Positions 45,347-53,604 of a DNA stretch of 64,000 nucleotides are shown one piece after another. Under the pieces are notes generated by a model, which was not told the origin of the DNA, did not search any database, and saw only the letters and a program-made list of their open reading frames with translations. The stretch lies in NCBI GenBank assembly GCA_003056245.1, contig MVDH01000003.1, forward strand, positions 1,475,331 through 1,539,330, written 5' to 3'. Numbering within the stretch: the first letter of the stretch is position 1; every line of letters begins with the position of its first letter. Made by a program: the position numbers and the translations under genes. Source of the stretch: Cellvibrio sp. 79 (GTDB taxonomy: Bacteria > Pseudomonadota > Gammaproteobacteria > Pseudomonadales > Cellvibrionaceae).

Positions 45347-45838
45347 ATGCATCCCTCTCTTCCAATTGATATCGGCCTTTGGGATTTTTCCGTGCATTAT
45401 TACGCGCGCCCTGGTGTTAGCCCGCTTTGTCTGCGCCTGCAAGATGAGCATGGGGTTAATGTAAATGTTTTGTTGTGGGCACTGTGGCTTGGCTATCGCG
45501 GCATCCGGCTGGAGCCGGTGCAACTTGCGCAGGCGTTGCGCATGACTCACAGTTGGGATCAGCATTATGTATTGCCATTACGTCAGTTGCGGCGACGCAT
45601 GAAAGTTGAATTCGATGTGACGGATGCATCCATTGAGGCGGTCCGCACGCAAATTAAACAGGCGGAATTGCTAGCAGAAAAATATCTCCAGCAAATACTG
45701 GAGACACAAATATCAATAAGTGTTGCCCGCACTCAGGGAACTGTTGACGCGTTGATCGCTGGCAATTTATGGCTGTATTTACAGCCGCTCGGTGTCAGTA
45801 AAGCGAGTGTTGAAGAATTATTGGTATTGCTTGATTGA
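45347..45838 (+). CDS. TIGR02444/DUF2390 family protein
   Basis: 163-residue cytosolic protein of the TIGR02444 family. It starts MHPSLPIDIGLWDFSVHYYA and continues VSPLCLRLQDEHGVNVNVLL and WALWLGYRGIRL, the family signature. The C-terminal half is helical (AVRTQIKQAELLAEKYLQQI). Function unknown. It is divergent from yheS with 49 bases between the two starts, and TIGR02444 genes have this neighbour in Pseudomonas too (recalled synteny), which suggests a conserved functional link. Confidence 0.88.
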   Translation: MHPSLPIDIGLWDFSVHYYARPGVSPLCLRLQDEHGVNVNVLLWALWLGYRGIRLEPVQLAQALRMTHSWDQHYVLPLRQLRRRMKVEFDVTDASIEAVRTQIKQAELLAEKYLQQILETQISISVARTQGTVDALIAGNLWLYLQPLGVSKASVEELLVLLD

Positions 45839-45844
45839 CGCTGG

Positions 45845-46078
45845 TTAATGGCGGCGCAAGCGGGAGTCCAGTTGATCGACAAGTTCGCACCACTCGGAAT
45901 CCTGCTCCAGGCACTCATCAAGAAAGCGTCGTTGAGATAATGTCCAGAAGGTCGCATTGGCGATGGATGTTTGTGGTGGTAAATAATGCAACTGGATAAA
46001 ACGCGCAATTGCAAGGTTGCTGTTTTCAAGGCCTAGTTGGGCAAAAAGTTCAGGCATAGCAAGATAAGCAGTGCTCAT
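45845..46078 (-). CDS. DUF2789 family protein
   Basis: 77-residue protein of the DUF2789 family, recognised by MPELFAQLGLENSNLAIARF near the start, then the tryptophan-bearing ATFWTLSQRRFLDECLEQDS and EWCELVDQLDSRLRR at the end. It is probably a small helical cytosolic protein; no function is known. A strong GGAGG lies 5 bases upstream of the ATG. It converges on the TIGR02444 gene, with only 6 bases between the stops. Confidence 0.85.
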   Translation of the reverse strand: MSTAYLAMPELFAQLGLENSNLAIARFIQLHYLPPQTSIANATFWTLSQRRFLDECLEQDSEWCELVDQLDSRLRRH

Positions 46079-46189
46079 GGCATACCTCCGAAAATCTGCA
46101 GATCCGTTAAAAGTATGTATGAATAGATGCCATTCAGTTGAAATGTTTTGTTCTTATAAAACAGCTTCAAGTAATAAATCCGCCAATAA

Positions 46190-46211
46190 AAAAGGCGCTT
46201 GCGCGCCTTTT
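46190..46211. terminator. Terminator after algP-like gene
   Basis: A 9-bp perfect stem AAAAGGCGC / GCGCCTTTT with loop TTGC. It lies just beyond the algP-like stop on the minus strand and upstream of the DUF2789 start. Confidence 0.85.
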
Positions 46212-46233
46212 ATTTACCGAATGTCTGTATCCG

Positions 46234-47175
46234 TTAGTTCAATGCACCCTTGTCATCATCAAATGGCAAGGTCTCTGTTACGCCATCTGGAGTAGCTGCT
46301 TCAGTGGCAGGCTCTTCTGCTGGTGTTGGTGCTGCAGTTTCTACCGGTGTTTCAATCGATTGTTCTACGGCAGGTTCAGCCGGGGTTGGTGCTGGCGCAA
46401 CAGGTGTTTGCTCAGCTTCTTTTTTCTCTTCTTTTTCTACCGTTAGCTTTTTGGTGGGAGCTTTTTTGGGCGCGGCAGGTTTTTTCTCTGCTGCTGGTTT
46501 CTCGGTAGGTGCTTCGCTGGTTGGTTCCACGACTGCCGCATCTGCAACCTCTTTTTCCGCGTTAACTTTTTTCGGCGCTTTAGGTTTTGCTAGCTTTGCC
46601 TTTTCTGTTTTCGGTGTTTTTTCTGCTTTAGATGTTTTCTTGGCTTTTGCCGCTTTTTCAGCAACTGGCTCGCTATCTTCTGCTGCAGTTATCTCGGTCA
46701 CTTTTTTCGCTTTAGCTGGCTTCGCTGCCTTGGTTTTCTTTTCGGCTTTGATTTTCTCTGGCTTATCGCCCGCTGCTTTTTTCTCGTCAACGGCTTTGCT
46801 CGCTGCTTTCTTTATACCCGATTTTTTTGCAGGTTTTGCGCTTGCTGGCGTTGCTAACAATCTGGCAACTTCTGCTGCAATACTTTGCTGTGCGCCCAGG
46901 TTATCTATCAGGCTTTGAGCGTCAGCCAGTTTTTTGTTGCTAGCGCCCTGGTCTTTTTTCAATTGCGCCAGTTGTGATTTTGCGTTGGCGGCACCTTTCG
47001 CTGTCAGCGCAGCGATTTTTTTCTCAGTTGCTGCCAGATTTTTTTGTTCTGCTGCAACTGTTTTTTGTGCAGCAGCGAGTTCTTGTGCGCGCGCTTTTTC
47101 CAGCGCGGCGGTTACCTTGGCAATTTGTTGTTCAAGATCGGCAACAGAATTTTTTTGAGTTTTGGAGGCAGCCAT
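46234..47175 (-). CDS. algP: AlgP/AlgR3-like histone-H1-type protein
   Basis: 313-residue protein. Residues 1-110 form a coiled coil (LEQQIAKVTAALEKARAQEL through LATPASA). Residues 110-245 are very Lys/Ala/Pro-rich (for example SGIKKAASKAVDEKK and AKPAKAKK), and the last 65 are acidic and Pro/Thr-rich, ending ETLPFDDDKGALN. Pseudomonas AlgP is a histone-H1-like DNA-binding regulator linked to alginate genes; location and composition match. The repeats here are less regular than the KPAA tandem repeats of P. aeruginosa. The divergent gene is fkpA, and algQ and dsbB follow it, as in Pseudomonas. The low-complexity composition makes orthology a matter of context. Confidence 0.82.
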   Translation of the reverse strand: MAASKTQKNSVADLEQQIAKVTAALEKARAQELAAAQKTVAAEQKNLAATEKKIAALTAKGAANAKSQLAQLKKDQGASNKKLADAQSLIDNLGAQQSIAAEVARLLATPASAKPAKKSGIKKAASKAVDEKKAAGDKPEKIKAEKKTKAAKPAKAKKVTEITAAEDSEPVAEKAAKAKKTSKAEKTPKTEKAKLAKPKAPKKVNAEKEVADAAVVEPTSEAPTEKPAAEKKPAAPKKAPTKKLTVEKEEKKEAEQTPVAPAPTPAEPAVEQSIETPVETAAPTPAEEPATEAATPDGVTETLPFDDDKGALN

Positions 47176-47628
47176 AAAAAGTACCTGTTAAAAGAGTGCG
47201 TCAGAAATGCGTTGGAAATAAATGGAGGGTCAATCTTTGTGAGCGAATTGTAGCTGTGCCTCAGTAAAAAGTGTATTCCCGCGAATGCACAAATACATCT
47301 CTATGATCACGTAAACTTATTTTTGTTCTTTTAATAAACCCCGTGTATAGCCATCAAATATGCCTGATTGAACTTTGATGACAAGTTTAGGTCTCAACGG
47401 CGCCCTGCTACCAGGTTAGCGAGTCCGCCCAAAGAGGGCCGCAAATGGGCAACAGCACACATTTCATGGTGATCTACGCGCGAGATTGCCGCCAAAAACG
47501 CGCACATTTGCCTGAACTTGGTATACCATTGCCGCCTGCTCTGGCGCTGTGAAGGGTGTCGGCTAGGAACAGACGCATCGCGCGTTCACACAATGATTAC
47601 AAACCAAATATTACAAATAAGGTGAATT
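47176..47628. other. Divergent promoter region of algP and fkpA
   Basis: 453 bases. It contains a sigmaE-like promoter candidate for fkpA at 47370-47396 (listed separately) and a long leader of about 230 bases before fkpA. A GGTATACC palindrome lies near 47520. No ORF is supported. Confidence 0.5.
47370..47396 (+). promoter_or_regulatory. SigmaE/AlgU-type promoter candidate for fkpA
   Basis: GAACTT (47370-47375), a 16-base spacer and TCTCA (47392-47396) fit the sigmaE (AlgU) consensus GAACTT-N16-TCtgA at nearly all positions. E. coli fkpA is a known sigmaE target. The first codon is 232 bases downstream, an unusually long leader, so a second promoter is possible. Confidence 0.5.
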
Positions 47629-48384
47629 ATGTTTACTAAACGCTTATTGGTTGTTGGCCTGATGGCTGCTACTGCTGGCCTGATCGGTTGCAACAAAAAA
47701 GAAGAAGTAAAACCTGTTGATGATAGCGCCAAGCTGGCAACGCTGGAGCAAAAAGCTAACTACATTATTGGTCAAAACCTGGGCAAGAACCTGCAAAACG
47801 GCGGTTTGACTATTGAGCCTGAAGCGTTGGCATTGGCATTGGCTGATGTACGTGACGGCAAGGCTGCTCGTATCACTGAAGAAGATCAACAAAAGATCAT
47901 GCAAGAAGTTCAGCAAAAGGCGATGGCCAAACAAGAAGAAGAACAAAAGAAGCTGAGTGAAACTAACATTGCGGATGGTAAAAAATACCTCGACGAAAAC
48001 AAGGCGAAAGAGGGTGTAACTACCACTGCTAGCGGCTTGCAATACAAAGTAATTACTGAAGGTAAAGGTCCAAAGCCAAAAGCAACTGACACCGTTACTG
48101 TTAATTACGCTGGTAAGCTGATCAATGGCACCGAGTTTGATAGCTCTGCCAAAAATGGCGGCCCGGTTTCTTTCCCATTGGACGGTGTAATTGCCGGCTG
48201 GACCGAAGCTTTGCAATTGATGCCAAAAGGTTCCAAGTGGGAAATCGTAATCCCGTCTGACCTGGCGTACGGCGCTGGTGGTCAAGGCCCAATTCCACCA
48301 TCATCTACTTTGATTTTCGAAGTGGAATTACTGGACATCAAAGCGCCTGAAGCTGCCGCTGCAGATGACAAGAAAAAGAAGTAA
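47629..48384 (+). CDS. fkpA: FKBP-type peptidyl-prolyl isomerase lipoprotein
   Basis: Periplasmic cis-trans prolyl isomerase and chaperone of 251 residues. The lipoprotein signal ends in LIGC (Cys21), so unlike soluble E. coli FkpA it is membrane-anchored. The N-terminal dimerisation region (about 35-125: KANYIIGQNLGKNLQNGGLT, then long helices rich in Gln, Glu and Lys) is followed by the FKBP domain (about 135-240: VTVNYAGKLINGTEFDSSAK, PVSFPLDGVIAGWTEALQLM, IVIPSDLAYGAGGQGPIPPS). A Lys-rich tail ends the protein. RBS AAGGTG. The location between algP and algQ is as in Pseudomonas. Confidence 0.92.
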   Translation: MFTKRLLVVGLMAATAGLIGCNKKEEVKPVDDSAKLATLEQKANYIIGQNLGKNLQNGGLTIEPEALALALADVRDGKAARITEEDQQKIMQEVQQKAMAKQEEEQKKLSETNIADGKKYLDENKAKEGVTTTASGLQYKVITEGKGPKPKATDTVTVNYAGKLINGTEFDSSAKNGGPVSFPLDGVIAGWTEALQLMPKGSKWEIVIPSDLAYGAGGQGPIPPSSTLIFEVELLDIKAPEAAAADDKKKK

Positions 48385-48402
48385 TACCTGGTCCAGGTAA
48401 AT

Positions 48403-48429
48403 AAAAAACCCGCCATGTGCGGGTTTTTT
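48403..48429. terminator. Bidirectional terminator after fkpA
   Basis: An 11-bp perfect stem AAAAAACCCGC / GCGGGTTTTTT with loop CATGT separates fkpA from the convergent algQ gene. Confidence 0.93.
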
Positions 48430-48466
48430 ATTTATGCCTTGTTAATTTTGCGGTTTTCGCAGGTAA

Positions 48467-48931
48467 TTAACTGACCAGATCTTTATGCGCCGTATGTAAT
48501 ACCGCAATCAAGCGATCTTCTGCGCTAAAGCGAATCTCCAATGCTTCACCCAGTTGGGATAAGTCAGGAGTCAACGTAGCCAGGTCATCCGTTTCTAAAT
48601 ATTTATCATTAAAATCCAGTAGTTTCTCTGTGGTTTTATCGACAACATCATAAAGCTTGCCTGCTTCCTGCAGCGCATCCGCGTCATCAAATTCGCGCCC
48701 TTCTTTAATTAGTTGATCGTAAACTTCGAAGTGGCCTGCGGAAACATAATCGACCAGTATTTGGCAAAACACCCGCAATTTTTCACCGCGCTGAACATCG
48801 CTCAAATCTTCATTCAGTCCACTCAGTGCGCAATATTGCACCAGCATTTCCTGACGCTCTTCGAGCCAGCGATCAATAATTTCGCTGACGCCGCCCCAGC
48901 GCTCTTTGGCAGTTTTGCAATTCTCTAACAT
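48467..48931 (-). CDS. algQ: Anti-sigma-70 regulator Rsd/AlgQ
   Basis: 154-residue cytosolic protein that binds the primary sigma factor region 4 and helps alternative sigma factors take over. Family features: MLENCKTAKERWGGVSEIID with WLEERQEMLVQYCALSGL immediately after, FCQILVDYVSAGHFEVYDQL, and a helical C-terminus with TEKLLDFNDKYLE. In Pseudomonas it is called AlgQ and regulates alginate and siderophore genes; in E. coli, Rsd. It is transcribed in the same direction as dsbB upstream and lies in the conserved algP-fkpA-algQ-dsbB order. Confidence 0.93.
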   Translation of the reverse strand: MLENCKTAKERWGGVSEIIDRWLEERQEMLVQYCALSGLNEDLSDVQRGEKLRVFCQILVDYVSAGHFEVYDQLIKEGREFDDADALQEAGKLYDVVDKTTEKLLDFNDKYLETDDLATLTPDLSQLGEALEIRFSAEDRLIAVLHTAHKDLVS

Positions 48932-49038
48932 CAGATGTTCCTATGACTTTTAAAGGTAATCTTATTTGCAGAGCCTGAATTGCCCCGACTCGTTTTGAGC
49001 CCCCACAATAGGCCATCTGTTCAAACAGGGCAAGCCAA

Positions 49039-49551
49039 TCAAGCCAGTTTGTTGTCCTTGCGCACCAACTGGTAAAGGTTCACCAGGGCCAGTCCGATAA
49101 AAGCAATCAATGTCCAGGCTGCCAGGCTTAGCCCCAGAATTTTATCCACATGGGCGCAGTTGCCATCGCCTTGCAACAATAATTTGAAAGCTTCCATAAA
49201 TGGAAACTCCTCAAATATGTAAGCTAACCCCGGGCCGCAAGCGGGAACTTGATCTTCGGGCAAACTTTGCAACCACAATTGGCGCCCTGCAAAGCAGGCG
49301 CCGAGAAGCGGGCTGATAATGCCGAGCACAGCGTACACACGGCGACCGGTCAATGCAGGGTTATGAAGGGCGGCGATTAATGCCAATACTCCAGTCAGCA
49401 CCACAAAGCCACGTTGGGTAATACATAGCGAGCAGGGGATCATTTTCATCACATGCTCCATATACGCTGCAGCAAGCATCATCAATGTGCAGGCAACAAA
49501 AATTAGCAAGTTCATTTGGCGGCTATTAATTTGATGGATGCCAGGGAGCAT
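49039..49551 (-). CDS. dsbB: Disulphide bond formation protein DsbB-like
   Basis: Inner-membrane thiol oxidoreductase of 170 residues that re-oxidises DsbA and passes electrons to quinone. Four membrane helices are predicted. The first redox pair is Cys40/Cys43 (PCSLC) and the second Cys105/Cys132 (VPACGPG and GDGNCAHVD). Arg48 (TQRG) near the first pair is the conserved quinone-binding arginine region. In Pseudomonas the gene beside algQ is a second DsbB (DsbH), so this may be the equivalent rather than the sole DsbB. No DsbA is present in the window. It precedes algQ on the same strand. Confidence 0.9.
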   Translation of the reverse strand: MLPGIHQINSRQMNLLIFVACTLMMLAAAYMEHVMKMIPCSLCITQRGFVVLTGVLALIAALHNPALTGRRVYAVLGIISPLLGACFAGRQLWLQSLPEDQVPACGPGLAYIFEEFPFMEAFKLLLQGDGNCAHVDKILGLSLAAWTLIAFIGLALVNLYQLVRKDNKLA

Positions 49552-49737
49552 GGGAAATCCTTATTAGGGTTGTTGTCTTAAGATTATGGTGCGCTATGGT
49601 AAGCAATTCGCATGCAGCTGGGCCAGTGCTTTATAGGAAATGACGCGTGTCACTTATGCATAGGCTATGCTTGTTGGGCGAGTTTCCGCTCGTTTGAGCG
49701 CGAAAAGTGGCGCAAGTTTCATGGGTGAGGAACGGGT

Positions 49738-50325
49738 ATGAAAAGTTTTTGGTCGCGGGGGATGTGCTTGGTGCTGAGCATGACTGCAGTGAGTGCTATG
49801 GCTTCAGGCGGTGGTAATGCGCCTTCTGAAGGGGTGAATTATATTGCGATTGCGCCACCGTTAATTGTCAATTACGGTGGCCCGGGCAAGGTGCGTTACA
49901 TTAAGGCAGAATTATCATTGCGGGCAGAGAATGCTGCCGATGCGACTGAGGTGATACATCATTTGCCGTTAATTCGTGATCGGTTGGTGAGTATTCTTAG
50001 CGCCCAAACGGAAGAAATCATCAGCACTGCTGAAGGCAAGGAATATTTGCGGGTGTATGCGCTGGCAGAAATAAACACAGCACTTCTGAAAGTAGAAGGT
50101 CATGACCATCACGAAGAGGAACATGGTGATGACCAAGACAAAAAACACTCAGTTAAAAAAGGTGGACATGAGAGCGGCACTCACGAAAAAGATACGCATG
50201 AAGATACCACCGAAAAACCCGAAACCGAACATGTCGCTGCCGCGCTCCCCTCTGCTGCTGATGTAAAACCTGTGAAGGGCCCGGCTTCTGATTTATTTTT
50301 CAATAATTTTGTAGTGCAAAAATAA
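49738..50325 (+). CDS. FliL-related secreted protein with His-rich insert
   Basis: 195-residue exported protein with signal peptide (LVLSMTAVSAMA). Residues about 32-115 resemble the FliL periplasmic domain: YIAIAPPLIVNYGGPGKVRY, IKAELSLRA, IHHLPLIRDRLVSILSAQ and STAEGKEYLRVYALAEINT. The final LFFNNFVVQK matches the conserved FTNFVVQ end of FliL proteins. Between them lies an extra segment of about 65 residues rich in His, Asp, Glu and Lys (GHDHHEEEHGDDQDKKHS and further), not part of FliL. It lacks the N-terminal membrane anchor of true FliL, so it is probably a periplasmic or lost-anchor relative. No flagellar genes are nearby. RBS GTGAGGAA. Confidence 0.75.
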   Translation: MKSFWSRGMCLVLSMTAVSAMASGGGNAPSEGVNYIAIAPPLIVNYGGPGKVRYIKAELSLRAENAADATEVIHHLPLIRDRLVSILSAQTEEIISTAEGKEYLRVYALAEINTALLKVEGHDHHEEEHGDDQDKKHSVKKGGHESGTHEKDTHEDTTEKPETEHVAAALPSAADVKPVKGPASDLFFNNFVVQK

Positions 50326-50381
50326 TTGGGTTGCACCGGCGTTTTTACATTCCGGTGCAATCCACATCGAAACATTTTCTG

Positions 50382-52007
50382 TTAAGACTCTCTCCCTGCG
50401 CAGCTGTTACAACCACGATATTGGGCATAATAATTTTCCAGATATTCATCAAATGACACTTCGCTGCGATTCTCCAATGCGCGCTGCTCTTCCAATGATT
50501 TATGGCTCATCCCGGTAAAGTTGATGTGCATTGGATCATCCAATTGCCGGGTCGCAAAATAAGCGCGATGTTGTTCGGCCAACGCTAGCGTGTGCATATA
50601 AAAACTTTGGTTTTTATCGAGCATATCGCGCAACACGCGTGCAGATGGCGTGAGTGATGGATCATCAATTTTTTCGATTTGTTGCCGCAATGCATGTTGA
50701 TACGCTTCACCGCCTTTGGCTTGGTCAAGCAGGCGAGCGCAAGCCATACTGCCGTAAATTATTTCCAGCGCCCATTCGCTCATCGCCGGTTGATCATCGC
50801 CGCGTAACAAGGTTAATCCTGCTTCGCGTCCGCGATTCACAATGCGCTTCTGGTTTTCCTGCCCCTGATAAAATTCGCGCTCGTCGGTTGCCGGGCTATC
50901 ACTCAGTAAGCAATATAATAAAAATGCATCCATCACCTGCATCTGCTCGACGGTAATCCCCAGCGGTTCATAGGGATTCAGGTCGACACAGCGCACCTCC
51001 ACATATTCCACGCCACGCAAGCGCAATGCTTGTAATGCAGTTTCGCCGCGCGCGGTGGTGCGTTTGGGGCGAATACTGGAATAAAATTCGTTTTCAATTT
51101 GCAACAAACTGGTGTTGAGTTGCTGATAATTTCCTGCAGAATCTTTTACACCAATATCTTCATAAGCGGGATGGCTTTGGGTGATGGCGCCGCACAAGGT
51201 TTTTAAATAATCATTGAGATTGTTGTAGTTAACGACCAGGCTTTTTTGTGCATCGCTTTGATAACCTAAATCGCCCATACGCAACGAAGTGGCATAGGGC
51301 AAGTAGTGGGTTTGCGCCGCTGCGGGGAATGGTTGTAATTGATGATTGCGATCTTTAACAAAGCAAGAACAAACCGCCGGTGATGCGCCAAATAAATAAA
51401 TCAGTAACCAGAAATTGCGGCGGAAGTTGCGAATTAACCCGAAGTAACTATCTGTTTTAAAATCTTGCAGGGATTGCTGGTTTTTTTTATGTGTCTGAAG
51501 CACACGCCAGAAATCATCGGGCAAGCTAAAGTTGTAGTGAATGCCCGCAATTGTTTGCATTGATCTGCCATATCTGTGCCCAAGGCCGATGCGATAGATC
51601 GTCTTCATTGTCCCGCTATTGGACGTGCCGTAACGTGCTACCGGGATTTCATTATCAGCGCCCAATGTGCAAGGCATGCTTGCTGGCCACAAACGCTCAT
51701 GACTGGATGCAAGCTGGGCATAGGTGTAACGGTGGATGTTATCCAGTTGTGCCAGCAGGGGTTCCACATCGCCAAAAGGCTCGGTAATAAACTCCATCAA
51801 GGCTTCGCTGTAGTCGGTAGTGATGTGCGGATGCGTAAGCGCAGACCCCAGCGCAAGTGGGTGATCCGTTTGCGCGAGTGTTCCTTGCGGAGTCACCCTC
51901 AAACTTTCTTTTTCCAGTCCGCGCAAAATACCGCGCAAGCTTGCATTGTTTTCGGGGTTGGCAAAAACCGCCAACACTTCCCGGGCTAGGGGGGGGGATA
52001 CAGACAC
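50382..52007 (-). CDS. gshA: Glutamate-cysteine ligase
   Basis: First enzyme of glutathione synthesis, joining L-glutamate and L-cysteine with ATP hydrolysis; 541 residues, close to the proteobacterial type. Family segments: RGILRGLEKESLRV, HPHITTDYSEALMEFIT, RYGTSNSGTMKTIYRIGLGH RYG..., and GVEYVEVRCVDLNPYEPLGI. The start is GTG at 52007 (GAAACTGAT upstream, AAGGA 7 bases before). The codons after it include a 9-C tract (Ser-Pro-Pro). An ATG overlapping the GTG by 1 base is out of frame and would hit a TAG directly after the tract. See findings for what a one-base change would do. The C-terminal NYYAQYRGCNSCAGRES has a CxxC pair. Confidence 0.92.
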   Translation of the reverse strand: MSVSPPLAREVLAVFANPENNASLRGILRGLEKESLRVTPQGTLAQTDHPLALGSALTHPHITTDYSEALMEFITEPFGDVEPLLAQLDNIHRYTYAQLASSHERLWPASMPCTLGADNEIPVARYGTSNSGTMKTIYRIGLGHRYGRSMQTIAGIHYNFSLPDDFWRVLQTHKKNQQSLQDFKTDSYFGLIRNFRRNFWLLIYLFGASPAVCSCFVKDRNHQLQPFPAAAQTHYLPYATSLRMGDLGYQSDAQKSLVVNYNNLNDYLKTLCGAITQSHPAYEDIGVKDSAGNYQQLNTSLLQIENEFYSSIRPKRTTARGETALQALRLRGVEYVEVRCVDLNPYEPLGITVEQMQVMDAFLLYCLLSDSPATDEREFYQGQENQKRIVNRGREAGLTLLRGDDQPAMSEWALEIIYGSMACARLLDQAKGGEAYQHALRQQIEKIDDPSLTPSARVLRDMLDKNQSFYMHTLALAEQHRAYFATRQLDDPMHINFTGMSHKSLEEQRALENRSEVSFDEYLENYYAQYRGCNSCAGRES

Positions 52008-52121
52008 ATCAGTTTCCTTTTGCTACTGGAGCATTCAGGTGGGCCCTCATCGTCAGGCGATAACAGGGTGGATAAATAATGAAGTCATTCTAGATCACAG
52101 GCTAATCTTAAACCCGCGTAA

Positions 52122-52460
52122 TTATTCCTCGCGAGAATCGGTAGGTGCTTCCGTCGCTTTAGTGTCTTCGATCACATCCGCTGTTTCTGGGCCATTATCA
52201 AACAAATCTTTGCCTGGTTTCGGCAGGGGCGGCGGCATTATTTCAGGATCTATTGCCGGTAATCCTTTTTCGTTTACTGCGCAGGCCACTACTTTAATGC
52301 GCTGTTTATAGTCCTTCGAGCTGGCTTCAAACATCTGGTTAATCGCCTCATCTTTGTGCGTTGTTTTGAACAGGGCGTTCAGATCGCGGCCATCCAGCCA
52401 AATGTTTTGTTTTCCCAGAAATAGCTTGTCCTGATTTTGCAGAATAAAAAGATCGCTCAT
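52122..52460 (-). CDS. Conserved hypothetical protein near gshA
   Basis: 112-residue cytosolic protein. It opens MSDLFILQNQDKLFLGKQNI then WLDGRDLNALFKTTHKDEAI, a pattern I associate with a small unnamed protein of pseudomonads and relatives. The last 45 residues are Pro/Glu/Asp-rich and look disordered. The function is unknown, and there is no enzyme motif. It is 115 bases upstream of gshA on the same strand and could be co-transcribed with it. Confidence 0.75.
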   Translation of the reverse strand: MSDLFILQNQDKLFLGKQNIWLDGRDLNALFKTTHKDEAINQMFEASSKDYKQRIKVVACAVNEKGLPAIDPEIMPPPLPKPGKDLFDNGPETADVIEDTKATEAPTDSREE

Positions 52461-52801
52461 AACCCAAATACCTGGAGTAAATAAACAGGATAAAGCGCCG
52501 ATGTTGGGGTGCCGCTGCCAAGTTCAAGGGCGGTATCGGGGTTTATAGATGATCTACGGTGTCTTTACTTTTATAAGATTGCGCTACCAGTTCTATTTTT
52601 ATACTGATGAGTTTGCGCCAAGTCAAAATATTAATAATCAACCCGATTAATAATGGTTTTAGCTTCAAGCATTCGCTCTGACAATAATAATGAAGTAGCT
52701 ATAGGTTGTTCGTATGTTTGCGCAATCAAGTGATTGATGTACTTTTATGGCCCCAAACGAAGGAACACCGGTAACAATAATGATAACGATAGAGGAACCT
52801 T
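52461..52801. other. Intergenic region before a membrane-protein gene
   Basis: 341 AT-rich bases between divergent genes. An ATTAAT-type inverted repeat lies near 52630-52655. No clear promoter or gene. The sequence GAGGAACCTT before 52802 is the ribosome site of the next gene. Confidence 0.4.
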
Positions 52802-53368
52802 ATGATGATAAAAACACTGTTGGTATACGCTCATTTAATCGCCGCCTGCCTTGCTGTAGGAATATTACTGATCCAGGACCTTGCCTTGGTTAAATGGCAG
52901 GGGCGGGCAATGAATATCGAGGCAATTGAGAATCTGCAACGCAACTCAGGGATTGTCAGCTTGGCATTGGTTGCGCTTTGGGTAACGGGGTTGATCATTG
53001 TCGCCATAGGGTGCATTGATAATCCGGCCTATCTGATGAACCAAAAGTTGTGGGCTAAATTTTCGGTAGTAAGCATTCTGACTATCAACGGTCTTTTCTT
53101 ACACTTCTACAGCTTTCCTCGCCTGACGGCTCCTCAGGGTTTTTTGGGCACCAATACTGCGGAGCAATTTATTGTGTTGGTAACTGCTGTCGTATCACTG
53201 GTATCGTGGCTTTATGCCTGCTACCTCGGTATTGCCCGTCCCTGGAATAATGTTGCAACTTATGTCTATGTGATGACAGTTTATACCGTTATTTTTATTG
53301 TCAGTTTGCTAGTGGCGTTGGAATGCTGGCGTGGTTTGCGAAGCGGGTTTCGATCAGTTATTCGTTAA
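52802..53368 (+). CDS. Five-helix membrane protein of unknown function
   Basis: 188-residue inner-membrane protein. Predicted helices are at about 5-25 (LLVYAHLIAACLAVGILLIQ), 50-72, 84-105, 123-145 and 155-178. The layout resembles the DUF2269/DUF2214-like integral membrane proteins with a conserved His in the first helix (VYAHL) and one in the third helix region (LFLHFYSFPRL). I do not assign it firmly to a family. No partner genes are obvious; a terminator follows. Two ATGs in tandem (52802 and 52805) are possible starts after AGAGGAACCTT. Confidence 0.75.
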   Translation: MMIKTLLVYAHLIAACLAVGILLIQDLALVKWQGRAMNIEAIENLQRNSGIVSLALVALWVTGLIIVAIGCIDNPAYLMNQKLWAKFSVVSILTINGLFLHFYSFPRLTAPQGFLGTNTAEQFIVLVTAVVSLVSWLYACYLGIARPWNNVATYVYVMTVYTVIFIVSLLVALECWRGLRSGFRSVIR

Positions 53369-53554
53369 GAGTTTGAATCAAAGCTGCCTTTATGAGTTGC
53401 AATTGTAGGGCTGGATTTCTGTTCAACTGAATGTTGTTGAGTTCATAAATGCGGTTTTATTCGTGGATACTTAATTAAACATTTGGTTTGTTTTGCGAGG
53501 TTTTGGCTCTCGATAAAAAACGAAATGAAAGTAAGGAAATAGTAGGTTGGTAGC

Positions 53555-53591
53555 AAAAAAAATGCCCCGATAAAATCGGGGCATTTTTTTT
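53555..53591. terminator. Long bidirectional terminator
   Basis: A 17-bp perfect stem (AAAAAAAATGCCCCGAT and its complement) with a 3-base AAA loop lies between the convergent membrane-protein and Ig-like lipoprotein genes. It has 8 A and 8 T at its ends. Confidence 0.95.
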
Positions 53592-53604
53592 GTTAGGCTA
53601 CTAC

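Noticed and set aside
46250-46918. 222-codon Ser/Phe/Ala-rich frame antisense to algP
   Set aside because: Its composition is the mirror of the Lys/Ala codons of algP; low-complexity genes give long shadow frames.
47644-48285. 213-codon frame antisense to fkpA
   Set aside because: A shadow frame; fkpA has complete FKBP and lipoprotein features on the plus strand.
43378-49551. The yheS-TIGR02444-algP-fkpA-algQ-dsbB block as a novel system
   Set aside because: The same order is known from Pseudomonas, so it is conserved core synteny rather than a new system.
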